Origin: Bullera alba
Lineage: Eukaryota > Basidiomycota > Tremellomycetes > Tremellales > Bulleraceae
DNA length: 64,000 nt
Assembly (NCBI GenBank): GCA_001600095.1
Contig: BCIX01000001.1
Span: 2,691,198 to 2,755,197 of the forward strand
Direction: 5' to 3'
The notes below the pieces were generated by a model. That model was given only the letters and a program-made list of their open reading frames with translations. It had not been told where the DNA came from and searched no databases. The stretch's first letter is position 1. The number at the start of each line of letters is the position of its first letter. Below, piece by piece: positions 55,645 through 64,000 of the stretch. A program made the translations under genes and the position numbers.

Positions 55645-56678
55645 CTACGCGCGACGCTCCTGCTTGGCTGCCTTTTTCTGCTTGTCGGCCTTGGCCTTTG
55701 CGATGTCGGCTCTGGGGTACTGTCAGAATAGGGAGGGCGACTGTGAGGGAGAGCATGCTTACTTCTGCTTGTCGAGAGCCAGTTTATCCCTCTCCTTCTT
55801 CGCCTGTGCCCCTTTCTTTGCTGCTTCTCTCTCCATCTGCGCCATGTAGATCATCTTGTCTTTGTTCAGGTTTGGAGCTAACAGATCAACTGGAATGTGG
55901 TCTCAGCAGGATATCTCTCAGACAAGCATAATGACGGCTCACCATCTTGCTGCTTCTTGTACTTCTTCTTCTTCCCATCCAGCTTGAGTGCCGCTTCTAT
56001 CATTGATCGACGCTCCTCTGCGGCCTTCTTCTCCGCTGCAGTCTTTGCAGTGTCTGCTTTCGGAGGCGCGTTCTTGTCTCGAGTAGCAGCTTCATCCTCC
56101 GGTCCGCCTTCTACATAAGCGTATTGTCGCAATATGGCCTGCCGTCTAGCTGTCTCGATCTCCTCTGGAGTGAGTGTGGACAAGATCGTCTTCGGATCAG
56201 GCGGTGTAGGTGATCCTGCGATTGTCAGGGGCCTGGTACAGATTTTGGCGGAGATGCGCTCACTTTCGGCGGCTTCTTGTGCTCTGCGCTCTTCTTCCTC
56301 TGCCTGCAGCCGATCCCACTCGTCTACCACTTTACCCAGCGCCTCGTCGAGCTCAGCTTCGGGCAGCTCTCCCTATCGACAACAATGTCAGTAGATGTCG
56401 CGAGGTGCGAACAACAAGCAGACCCACTCCTTCGACAACACCCTCGAGCATTCCCCTTACGCCTTCTACCTTCTCACTCCGCTCTAGACCATCCTCCTCG
56501 ACGAATCTCGACATGTATTCGACCTGCAAGCACGTCCCACACGCGTCAGAAGTAGTCGTCTACGATGTCTTTGACTCGAGCTTACATCATCGGAAGGTAC
56601 TGTCAGTGACAGGAAAGCCAGCTGGGTCGAGAGATAACGCTCCAAGGCCTGGGAAGAGGACTCAGGCTGGTCACCCAT
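55645..56678 (-). CDS. CCDC43-like coiled-coil protein
   Basis: This is a small, highly charged protein resembling CCDC43, whose function is poorly known. It starts at the ATG at 56678 (MGDQPESSSQALERYLSTQL) and ends at the TAG at 55645 after about five exons. The N-terminal part is a compact helical region (LERYLSTQLAFLSLTVPSDD, VEYMSRFVEEDGLERSEKVE, GVRGMLEGVVEGGELPEAEL) as in CCDC43. A long charged helix follows: VVDEWDRLQAEEEERRAQEA, TPEEIETARRQAILRQYAYV, KKAAEERRSMIEAAL. The end is Lys/Arg-rich (KQKKAAKQERRA). A (CT)n tract lies upstream in its promoter region. Confidence 0.75.
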
Positions 56679-56986
56679 AATGCAGGACTGGCAATATGTA
56701 AAATTTGTCAATTACTCGAGTTGAAGAGGTAGATGACGATCCATTTGCAATTCATGAATGGAGGCGATGAACGGAGATCTGAAACGCGAATTCACAACAC
56801 ATTCACACGCTGACTACGGGCTTCATGATATCCATTCCTTTTGAGCTATCCTCTCTTTCTCTCTCCCTCTCTCTCTCTCTCTCACCTTCCCATGTTCACT
56901 CTCCTCTGCATGATCGTATGTCTACTCATTTAAGTCTTCGCCTCTCGAGTCGACATCCGATCTTTCAAAACCGTCTGGATCATCGC
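56679..56986. other. Spacer with CT microsatellite upstream of the CCDC43-like gene
   Basis: This 308-bp interval is the promoter side of the CCDC43-like gene and the 3' side of the small gene at 56987-57527. Between about 56850 and 56886 it carries a pure pyrimidine run (ctctctttctctctccctctctctctctctctc, shown in part), which is a GA tract on the transcribed-gene strand. Confidence 0.6.
56848..56886. repeat. (CT)n microsatellite
   Basis: This is a run of CT dinucleotides with a few TT and CC interruptions, about 39 nt long, with the longest perfect stretch near 56868-56883. It lies about 170-200 bp upstream of the minus-strand gene starting at 56678. Such GA/CT tracts can be promoter elements in fungi, but here this is only a possibility. 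Confidence 0.8.
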
Positions 56987-57527
56987 CTACGGTTTGAATG
57001 ACTGGCAGTCACGAGCGCCTCGTCCGTTCACGATATCGTCAAGTCCATCGGCGAGACAGGAGATGTACTCGAGCCTCTTGTAGACATCCTCATATCCTTT
57101 ATACCTCTGGGTTTGAACGCTAGGTTTGGACAGCCAATCACTGTACTTCATCGACGCAAGGACTGCTGTCGCGGCGGCGGCAGCACAGATGGTGCCCGTC
57201 ACATATGGCGAGCTACACAAGGATCTGGTGGTGCTGGCCGCGTCGCTCGCCGTAGTCGCGATGAGCGAAGCGGCAGGTCTTCGGTCAGCGCCCGACCACT
57301 GACTGGACGTACCGCAAACTTGCCAGACCTCTGCCCAGGTCTCGTAGTATGACGTTGTCTGAAGTATCGAGTGATCTTTGAAGGTTACTGACGGGGGACA
57401 CGCAGAAAGTCAGCTCAAATATGACACAAGAGGATCGTACGAACTCGAGCTTCAGGGAGAAGGCGGAGGACTCGGATGATTTTTCAGCACTTCCGATCGA
57501 GGTCTGACTGTCGGGTTTGGGGCTCAT
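56987..57527 (-). CDS. Uncertain small gene, about 166 aa
   Basis: This gene is unrecognised. The ATG at 57527 opens MSPKPDSQTSIGSAEKSSES. The downstream frame ending at 56987 contains hydrophobic and helical stretches (GTICAAAAATAVLASMKYSD; YEDVYKRLEYISCLADGLDD). The two can be joined in frame by removing a 40-nt intron (57388-57427) with a weak gtgtca donor, giving about 166 aa. The hydrophobic segment suggests a membrane protein. Another gene structure, including a fusion with the frame upstream at 57623-58286, is equally possible. Confidence 0.35.
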
Positions 57528-57622
57528 GATGGGGTCGTGGAAAGTCTGGTATAGGCTTCGAATTGGTTGGAGTTGGGATGAGGGAATAGGGTGGGTTGAG
57601 GATGCCTACTATATTGGCAAGT

Positions 57623-58286
57623 CTAGCTGCCTTGGTCAGCGGGCTCCAGACATTGAGAGGAGATGAGGCAGAAAGGATGACCGAAGCTCTTGTCCGACTG
57701 TATGACTGTCGTCACAGCCCACAGCACTCGTGTTTCACGGGAGGCTGGAGAAAGGATGATCATCTCTGTGACATCAACCCTGCCACCTTCCGTCGAGCTG
57801 TTGAAACGCATTCCGCATTGGGGGCTGACGTATGAGACAGATGTGCATACTCGGCATTCGACGATTAATCGAGACTCACGCTCCTCCACGCCATACGACA
57901 GGGCCGCCGTCCCCGAGATTCTCTGCTGAGCCCCGGTCGTCGATGATGATGAAGCTCGAGTCAGCTAGTGAGCTCAGAACGAAGTCTCCGGCTTGGTACA
58001 GCCCGTACATCAGCCCAAGCCCGCCTAGTACTAGCGCCGCGTCACGGACAGTTCTTCTGGTCTCGTTCGTACGAGGGGCCGAGGTGGGAGAGCTGAGATA
58101 CTAGTACGGATGTGGAGCCATCACTCACCTCTCTTGTCCCCAGATTCGAGCCAATGATGATCGGATCGAGGAAAAGACGGAAGGTTGCTCGCTGGGTCTG
58201 CTGAGCAAAGAGGCATCCTCTGTTGTCGCAGCTCCTGTATCAGCCTGCGCGGAGGCGACTGTGGTGAATTCGATCAATTCAGGCAT
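57623..58286 (-). CDS. Uncertain small membrane protein gene, about 169 aa
   Basis: This gene is unrecognised. The ATG at 58286 (MPELIEFTTVASAQADTGAA) starts exon 1 (to 58129). Exon 2 is 58056-57880 and a proposed exon 3 is 57797-57623; they join in frame to 169 codons. Exon 2 encodes a likely transmembrane helix (VRDAALVLGGLGLMYGLYQA). The first intron has a clean gtgagt donor and accag acceptor. The second could use either of two acceptors, so the C-terminus (ending CLEPADQGS) is doubtful; the other choice ends VAGLMSQR. The gene could extend into the next frame at 57527. No family is claimed. Confidence 0.4.
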
Positions 58287-59165
58287 GTTGTGCTGTGTCG
58301 AATGTTGATCGGGTAGGAAAGTAGGATGAGACCAAGAACTGGACCCAGGTAGTTCGCCCGCGCAAGTGTTATGAGGCTTTCGTACAAAGGATACGGGCGA
58401 AGGCGTCTCGTATGCGTAATCACCTGCTGAAAATGAGGGGTCAAGTTTGCGTCAAGAGTTGTCGTGAAACCACTCGACCGCACAAAGGGTATTCTTCGGT
58501 ATACGAATTCCTCACCCATGTTGAACTCGAACAGATGCATACTCCTCAGCCATATGTCAAACGAGTCTTGGACCCCTTGTCACCGTGTCACTGTGGACAG
58601 ACGAAGCGGTCCACCCAGTACTGGTTTGTCGATCAAATGAATTTGAATCGTATCGGTCTCTTCCACTTTATGACGGCCAGCGCTACCATGTACTCTACTC
58701 CAGTCCCCGCGGACGGGGTCTGAAGGAGTAACGGGTAGGCCAGTGCTTTTATAGATAGAATTGATTTGCGTTTGTTAAGGAAGAGGAGAGTGAGTGGAAC
58801 GAAACTTGTAACTGCATGCAGCAGCAGCCAGCAGCAGCCTGCAGCTCTTTCGACGCACGGGATCAAATCGATCATGCGAACGCAGCTCTGAGGTGGGATT
58901 TATGAGCAATTGCAGGCCGCGCCACACTGACCAAAATCGGCGTTATGATCGGTGTTTTCTCAATTTCGGTCAGAAACTACGGTCGGGTGCGGACACGAGC
59001 CTGGCTGGTGCTCCTGCTTGCTGCCCGAAAAAAACCTCGAATCGTCAATCTCGACCTGCTCCTTATCCATCAAGTTTGTTGTAAACCTTCCCGTGAGTGA
59101 TCGCTTGGATTCATCTTGCACTTGGCTAACCTATCGACTTATTTAGGACAACACAAAAGGGCAAG
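58287..59165. other. Promoter and 5' UTR region of RPL13
   Basis: This 880-bp region lies upstream of RPL13 and of the minus-strand gene at 58286. It has a short CAG-rich patch (agcagcagccagcagcagcctgcag, 58817-58842) and no convincing gene. A probable 5' UTR intron of RPL13 lies at 59093-59146 (ccc|gtgagt to atttag|gac), leaving a 22-nt exon that carries the start codon. Confidence 0.55.
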
Positions 59166-60031
59166 ATGGTCAGTGGAGATGAAGCTTGGACGAGGAGATG
59201 GACGCTGATGTTGGATCAAAATCATTAGGTCAAGCACAACAACCAATTGCCAAAAAACCACTTCCGAAAGGACTGGCAGCGACGAGTGAAGACTTGGGTA
59301 CGTGCGGTTGGCAGGAGATGGGAAGAACGGCCATTGATTTGTCCGTTGTGTAGTTCGACCAGCCAGGAAAGAAGAAGTCTAGACGAGTGGCCCGATCCAA
59401 GAAGGCCCTCGCTACCGGAGCCCAGCCCCTGCAGAAGCTGCGACCAGCTGTCCGATGCCCAACTCAGCGATACAACATCAGAGTCAGGGGTGAGCCACAG
59501 AGGATTTCGTTTGGAGTGGAGCAGATATGCGGGACAAGATCAGGAAGTGCTAATCCATACCCATAGCCGGTCGAGGATTCACCCTTGACGAGCTCAAGCT
59601 CGCTGGTATCAGGAAGAAGGAGGCCAAGAGCATCGGTATCACCGTTGACCACAGGAGAAGGAACAAGAGCGAGGAGGGACAGAAACTCAACGTTGAGCGT
59701 CTGCAGGACTACAAGAACAGACTAGTCGTCTTCCCCAAGAAGGCCGGCAAGCCAAAGAGCGGTGACGCTACTGTGAGTGTCCAGCTGGGAATGGGTCTTT
59801 TTGCGCGTCGCTGACATTGCCCAGGGCGACAACCTCACCGCCCACATCACCCGAGAACTCCCAGCCCTTCCATCCGCCTACACCGCCGAGGCTCCACGAG
59901 CCATTGAGGACTCTGAGAAGGAGTTCTCTGCCTTCACCACCCTTCGACAAGCCCGAGCCGACAAGAGGAACCTCGGCCAGAAGCAGAAGAGGGAGGACGC
60001 CAAGAAGGCTGAGGAGGCTGCTAAGAAGTAG
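59166..60031 (+). CDS. RPL13: 60S ribosomal protein L13 (eL13)
   Basis: This is a large-subunit ribosomal protein. Coding exons 59166-59168, 59229-59297, 59354-59489, 59567-59772 and 59825-60031 encode 206 aa, normal for eL13. Diagnostic stretches are [80 protein letters not shown] and [20 protein letters not shown]. The first coding exon contributes only the ATG. It sits in a 22-nt exon between a probable 5' UTR intron and the first coding intron, the same arrangement of an isolated ATG as in the methyltransferase gene at 4710. Confidence 0.97.
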
Positions 60032-60615
60032 ACTGGATCACTCGAGCGTGATCTTGTCGATGGATGTAGTTTCTCCTCATGTACTTTTGGCTTTCGTGCG
60101 CGAGGATATGCACACGGATTTGACGAACGGGAAGGAGTTCTTGGACTCTATTTTTCAAAGGTTCATGCGCATGCGCCGGATGATGTGGTCCACAAAAAAC
60201 TTGCGGTCTAGTATTGCAGAAAGCATCCTCTTCGGCTTTGCGCCTTTTTCGTTGGGACGGGCCAGGAGGCGATCGGCCGTCTGCAGTCTGCATCTGTATA
60301 GGGCAAGCATCTCATCGGTAAGACTGAGCAGGGCTCATGAGCAGTGTAAAGTATGTCAGATTCGTTCTTACAGTTGGCTCTGGTATGAGACCAGCCAGGG
60401 TCGCGCTCGGAGCCCCGGATGTCGGGTCGCGTTTTGAGTTCCCCAGCCAAATACGGACTCCCCCATTTGATCAATCCATGGGCTCATACTGGTGTTGATG
60501 TTGGTTCATAGACCTTTTCATTCAAGCTTTGTATACCCAGCATAGAGTAGAGCAGTGGCTCACGCGTATCTACCTTTCTTCCAATAGTTCTTGCAATCTT
60601 TAGCTCACTTCCAAG
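60032..60615. other. Spacer RPL13 - Yhm2
   Basis: This 584-bp interval holds the RPL13 3' UTR and the promoter of the carrier gene. Overlapping frames on both strands show no family resemblance. Nothing was identified. Confidence 0.45.
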
Positions 60616-61853
60616 ATGGCTCCCATGGAAAAAGGCTTCTCATGGTCCAACATTGCTGTTGGTAAGTCGGGCGAGATGGGACTTACAACACCCGTCACCT
60701 TCCCCAGTGCAGCGTGAGACGACTTGCTGACATCAGACAGGTGCCACGATGAACATGTTCGAGGTGACAACGCTCGGTCAACCCCTAGAAGTGCTTAAAA
60801 CGCAAATGGCTGCGAACAGATCCCAGACGATGGGTCAAGCTTTCAACAATGTCTGGGCTAGAGGTGGTATCAAAGGCTTCTACCAGGGTCTGATCCCATG
60901 GGTGAGTGTCGAAGTGCTTGGCTACAGGAGATATGTCGGTCGGACTGATTCACACGGAACAGGCATGGATTGAGGCGTCGACAAAGGGAGCCGTGCTCAT
61001 CTTCACCTCTGCTGAGATTGAAAAGTACGCGACCAGGTCGTTCGGCCTTAGTGCCGCCGGTGCCGGCATGCTCGGTGGTATCGGTGGTGGTATCGCCCAG
61101 GCGTATGCTACCATGGGTGAGTCTTGGCTGTGTTGACCACGGCGGGCCTCTAACCTGTTATAGGCTTCTGCACTTGCATGAAGACCGTCGAGATCACTCG
61201 ACACAAGCAGATTGTCGGTGGAGCTGCGCCCGAATCGACATTCAAAGTGTTCATGGACATCTACCGAAGGGAAGGCATCGCCGGTATCAACAAGGGTGTC
61301 AACGCTGTCGCCCTGAGACAAGCTACCAATTGGGGATCTCGATTCGGTTTCGCTCGACTTGCCGAGTCCGGTTTGAGGAATATCAAGGGTATCAAGGAGG
61401 GCGAGAAGCTTGGCGCGCTCGACAAGATCCTTGCCAGTACCGTCGGAGGTGCTCTGGCCACTTGGAACCAGCCTATCGAGGTTGTCAGAGTCGAGGTGAG
61501 TGCGATTATGTTGTTGATGAACAGAGCTGACCTTGCGAACAGATGCAATCTGCTATCAAATCGCAAGACCCTACACGACCAGCAAAGAAGACTGTGCTCA
61601 ACACACTGTCTTACATCTACAACACCAACGGACTCAAGGGACTGTACCGAGGTGTTGCTCCTCGAATCGGACTAGGTACGTGTTGCTAACCGGATGAGGT
61701 TACGATTAGCTGACACACTGTTCAGGCGCATGGCAGACCATCTGCATGGTCAGTTTCGCCGACTACGTCAAAGCTTTGTGAGTGGATATGTCCATTGCAC
61801 GCTCTGCCTTGGCTGACCAGAGCACTCCCAGCATCGCCGGCACCCCGGCGTAA
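60616..61853 (+). CDS. YHM2: Mitochondrial citrate/oxoglutarate carrier (Yhm2 type)
   Basis: Yhm2 ex-changes citrate for oxoglutarate across the inner mitochondrial membrane and was also found with mitochondrial nucleoids in yeast. Exons 60616-60661, 60741-60901, 60963-61116, 61164-61495, 61543-61675, 61726-61777 and 61832-61853 encode 299 aa. Yhm2-type features are the N-terminal [40 protein letters not shown], the atypical [20 protein letters not shown], and [20 protein letters not shown]. The last is a degenerate version of the PX[DE]XX[KR] carrier motif, as in Yhm2. It ends FIAGTPA. The length is normal for the carrier family. Confidence 0.93.
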
Positions 61854-62560
61854 ATGTCCGCGTGAAGAACAGCCGTCGCCAAAAACGTCGATAGACTCGG
61901 ATCATTTCTCACAACACCGCAAGGGGTGGCATCTTTCCTTCTTCAAATACTGTATATATCCATCATGACTTTCAATAGAGCAAAATCGTTCATACTCCTG
62001 ATAGACAACACGGGATGATCATATCATGCGACCACGCGATGCTGCTCTTCGGAACAACGGACGCGAATTGATCCCGCTCGTTTCACAAAGACGGTCAGCG
62101 CGTCCTCGAGCCCAAACACGGGCAGGGGTTAGATACACTCACATCCCCATCCATCTCTCATTCATCTCAAGCAGCATCAGCTCGCTCGCGGCCAGGTCTA
62201 CACAGAGCGGGAATCGTATCACGCTCTTTCATACCCCAGCTGAAGTGACTGGCTACATCGGCGTGAGTGTTTGCCGCTCAGGCTTGGACGTGTTTTGATG
62301 GCAGGCTCTCGGGGCTGGTCAGCTGGGACGATCGCTGACGTATCGCTTCCCTGGCTTGCTCCTCTCCCTTCGACTTACAACCTCCCTTCTTCATCATCCT
62401 GCTTCTCCGCTACCAAATACGTGGCCTATACCCATCGGCTTGGCATCTCGTTTCCAAATCTCGACGACACGATACAGATCCAGGTACAGGACCGCTCCCA
62501 TCAAAGAACGGCTGGCCATCTAAGATCGACCTCGATCGACACCATCTTCTCGCCTTGACA
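61854..62560. other. Promoter / long leader of VTS1
   Basis: This 707-bp interval separates the carrier from the VTS1 start. It is rich in pyrimidine runs (tctccctcctctcccttcgac-like stretches near 62340-62410). Short frames at 62026-62298 and 62271-62558 are not convincing. It may include a long 5' UTR. No other feature was identified. Confidence 0.45.
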
Positions 62561-64000
62561 ATGGCTTCGCAAACTCTACGACCCCACCGATCCCCTTCTC
62601 CCTCCCCAGCCACCACACCGGTCAACCCAGTCAACCCGGCAAAGCTGACCAGGCAATCCCTGGGCCCTCCTTCCAGCACGAGTGGCGCAGCCAAAGGATT
62701 CGCCGGCCTGGGCATCAGCAGTCCAGGACTCGGTATAGGTTCAGGTCAGCCTCGACACGTTTCCTCGAGCGTGGCCCTAGGTGGGAATGGTTCGACAAGG
62801 GAGAGTCTCTCGCCAAGACCCAGCATGGGAAATAACAGAGCGGTCAGCGGTAGTGCCGCTGGCTATTCGGCCAGACCGAGCTCAGAGTTTCTCCCTGGCG
62901 GTATGAGAGGCGAGGCAAAGACTCCAGAGGGTGGGCACAAACCAGCACAAGCATTGGCTTCAACTGACCCGGTACCGTAGCTGAGCAGATTGACCAGTGG
63001 TTCAAACACCTCGCCAGCTGGGAGGCCACTCTCGAAGAGATGGCCGCCGCGTCGACCGATCAGAACTTTACCGAAGAGCTCGGCGCCATCGAGCAGTGTG
63101 AGTATACGAAACTCTTCTTGGATAAAGCTAAAGCCATGCAGGGTTCCGGGTGCTGTCAGAGGCAGAGCGTACCGCTGCGCTGTATTCTCTCCTGCAACAC
63201 TCGACGCCCGTTCAGATCCGATTCTTCCAGAGCGTCCTCCACCACATGGCTCAGTCGGATCCGATGACAGCTCTACTCTCGCCCAACCCGGCCAATGCGG
63301 GAGGCATGGAGGCCAGGCTGTCATCCTATGGCCTGAAATCACCTTCAGCTGGCGGCGGATCAGGTTTTGCTGGATCGCCAGTGGTCAACCAGTTCCTCAA
63401 CCCCGAATCCGCCCTCGATGCCAATGCCGCTGCGATTGCGAACAAGAACCGGCTCAAGCAGAACAGGATCTCCGCTCCGGGAACGCTGCAGCCTCACGAT
63501 CGATGGCAAGGACAGCTCGATCAAGTCATGGAGCGAGGGACATCGCCAGGTGCCGAATCGACGACCTCTAGTCGATCTCGATCTCCACAACCCGACGTGC
63601 GACCCAAGTCGACCATATTCGCCGGCAAGGACAGTCGATCCCCGCGGCTCTCTGGCGAGGTGGGACTCGGTCTGCATCAACCTGTTCCGGAAGCGGCTTC
63701 ACCAGCTGCTTCGCCGTTCTTGGGCAACCCGTCTTGGGCGAGCATGGCAAATACTCCAGTGGCACCCATGTTCACCGACCCCAAGATTGACGGCGTGGCT
63801 GCCGCGCTCACCAACATGGCCAACATGCAGAACCTCAACCAGAATCGCATAGCACTGGAGGACCCGAGAAAGTACCGCAGAGCAGGCGCTGGAAATGGGG
63901 ATCGAAATGTCTCTGGGCAGTACAATGACGACGGCGATCTGGTTCAAAACTACTCTCGGCAACCTGGACGAGCGACGTCCCCTCTCGCCCCTCAAGGCGG
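62561..64000 (+). CDS. VTS1: Vts1-like RNA-binding protein, N-terminal part (cut by the window end)
   Basis: Vts1 binds hairpin elements in mRNAs through a SAM domain and promotes their deadenylation. Exons 62561-62930, 62981-63097 and 63142 to beyond 64000 are visible. After a Ser/Pro/Gly-rich N-terminus comes the conserved helical domain: IDQWFKHLASWEATLEEMAA, ASTDQNFTEELGAIEQWFRV, LSEAERTAALYSLLQHSTPV, QIRFFQSVLHHMAQSDPMTA. This block and the SPNPA that follows are characteristic of Vts1. The remainder in the window is disordered (Ser/Pro/Asn-rich). The RNA-binding SAM domain is expected at the C-terminus, outside the window. The ATG at 62561 is preferred; the frame is open a few codons upstream only from a TTG. 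Confidence 0.88.

Noticed and set aside
1..64000. CRISPR arrays, transposons, retroelements or telomeric repeats
   Set aside because: I saw no regularly spaced repeats, long terminal repeats, transposase or reverse transcriptase motifs, or telomere units.

Overview
The window is nuclear DNA from a basidiomycete fungus, most likely a yeast-forming Tremellomycete. Genes sit close together on both strands. Most are broken by many short introns (about 40-110 nt) with GTGAGT-type donors, CTGAC/CTAAC branch points and YAG acceptors. The protein families are fungal: Zn2Cys6 regulator, TFIIIC tau55-like protein, Yhm2 carrier, Vts1, and HDEL-ended PDI. The assignment to Tremellomycetes rests on intron style and gene content, not on a marker gene. 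All coordinates and exon joins were read by eye. For most conserved genes the exon lengths sum to an intact reading frame.

Layout. 0.3-7.5 kb: a low-complexity hypothetical (-), protein disulfide isomerase (+), N-terminal protein methyltransferase (+) and RPL32/eL32 (+). 7.8-14.3 kb: a Zn2Cys6 transcription factor (-), RPL16/uL13 (+) and a TFIIIC tau55-type histidine phosphatase (+). 14.5-21.5 kb: an accessory-looking stretch with four very small unrecognised genes, interrupted by a TPT-family transporter with a long disordered N-terminus. 21.6-28.1 kb: DPH2 (-), FAN1 nuclease (-) and complex I subunit NDUFA5 (+). 28.4-32.6 kb: an intronless 555-aa orphan (+) and a secreted GH79 glycoside hydrolase (-). 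33.8-45.4 kb: SGT1 (+), an iron-sulfur L-serine dehydratase (+), a small hypothetical (-), a Siz/PIAS SUMO ligase (-), NudC (+) and the ADP/ATP carrier (+). 45.7-58.3 kb: EXO5 (+), a hypothetical with a frame change (+), SGD1/NOM1 (-), a coiled-coil She3-like protein (+), a CCDC43-like protein (-) and two uncertain small genes (-). 59.1-64 kb: RPL13/eL13 (+), the Yhm2 carrier (+) and the 5' part of VTS1 (+), cut by the window end.

Themes. Translation is served by three ribosomal proteins, Dph2 (eEF2 modification), Ntm1 (N-terminal methylation) and Sgd1/Nom1 (40S biogenesis). Genome maintenance is served by FAN1, EXO5 and the SUMO ligase. Two CS-domain co-chaperones (SGT1, NudC) lie 8 kb apart. 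Mitochondrial functions are NDUFA5, the ADP/ATP carrier, Yhm2 and the predicted mitochondrial serine dehydratase. There is no sign of operons; neighbouring divergent genes share short intergenic promoters (for example FAN1/NDUFA5 and SGD1/She3-like).

I found no clear multi-gene novel system, CRISPR array, transposon or confident tRNA. The most unusual items are the small orphan genes at 14.5-21.5 kb (one with an in-frame TGA), coding exons of 3, 6 and 8 nt, four GC-AG introns, a possible ubiquitin-binding insert in EXO5, and a bacterial-type Fe-S serine dehydratase with a mitochondrial-looking leader.
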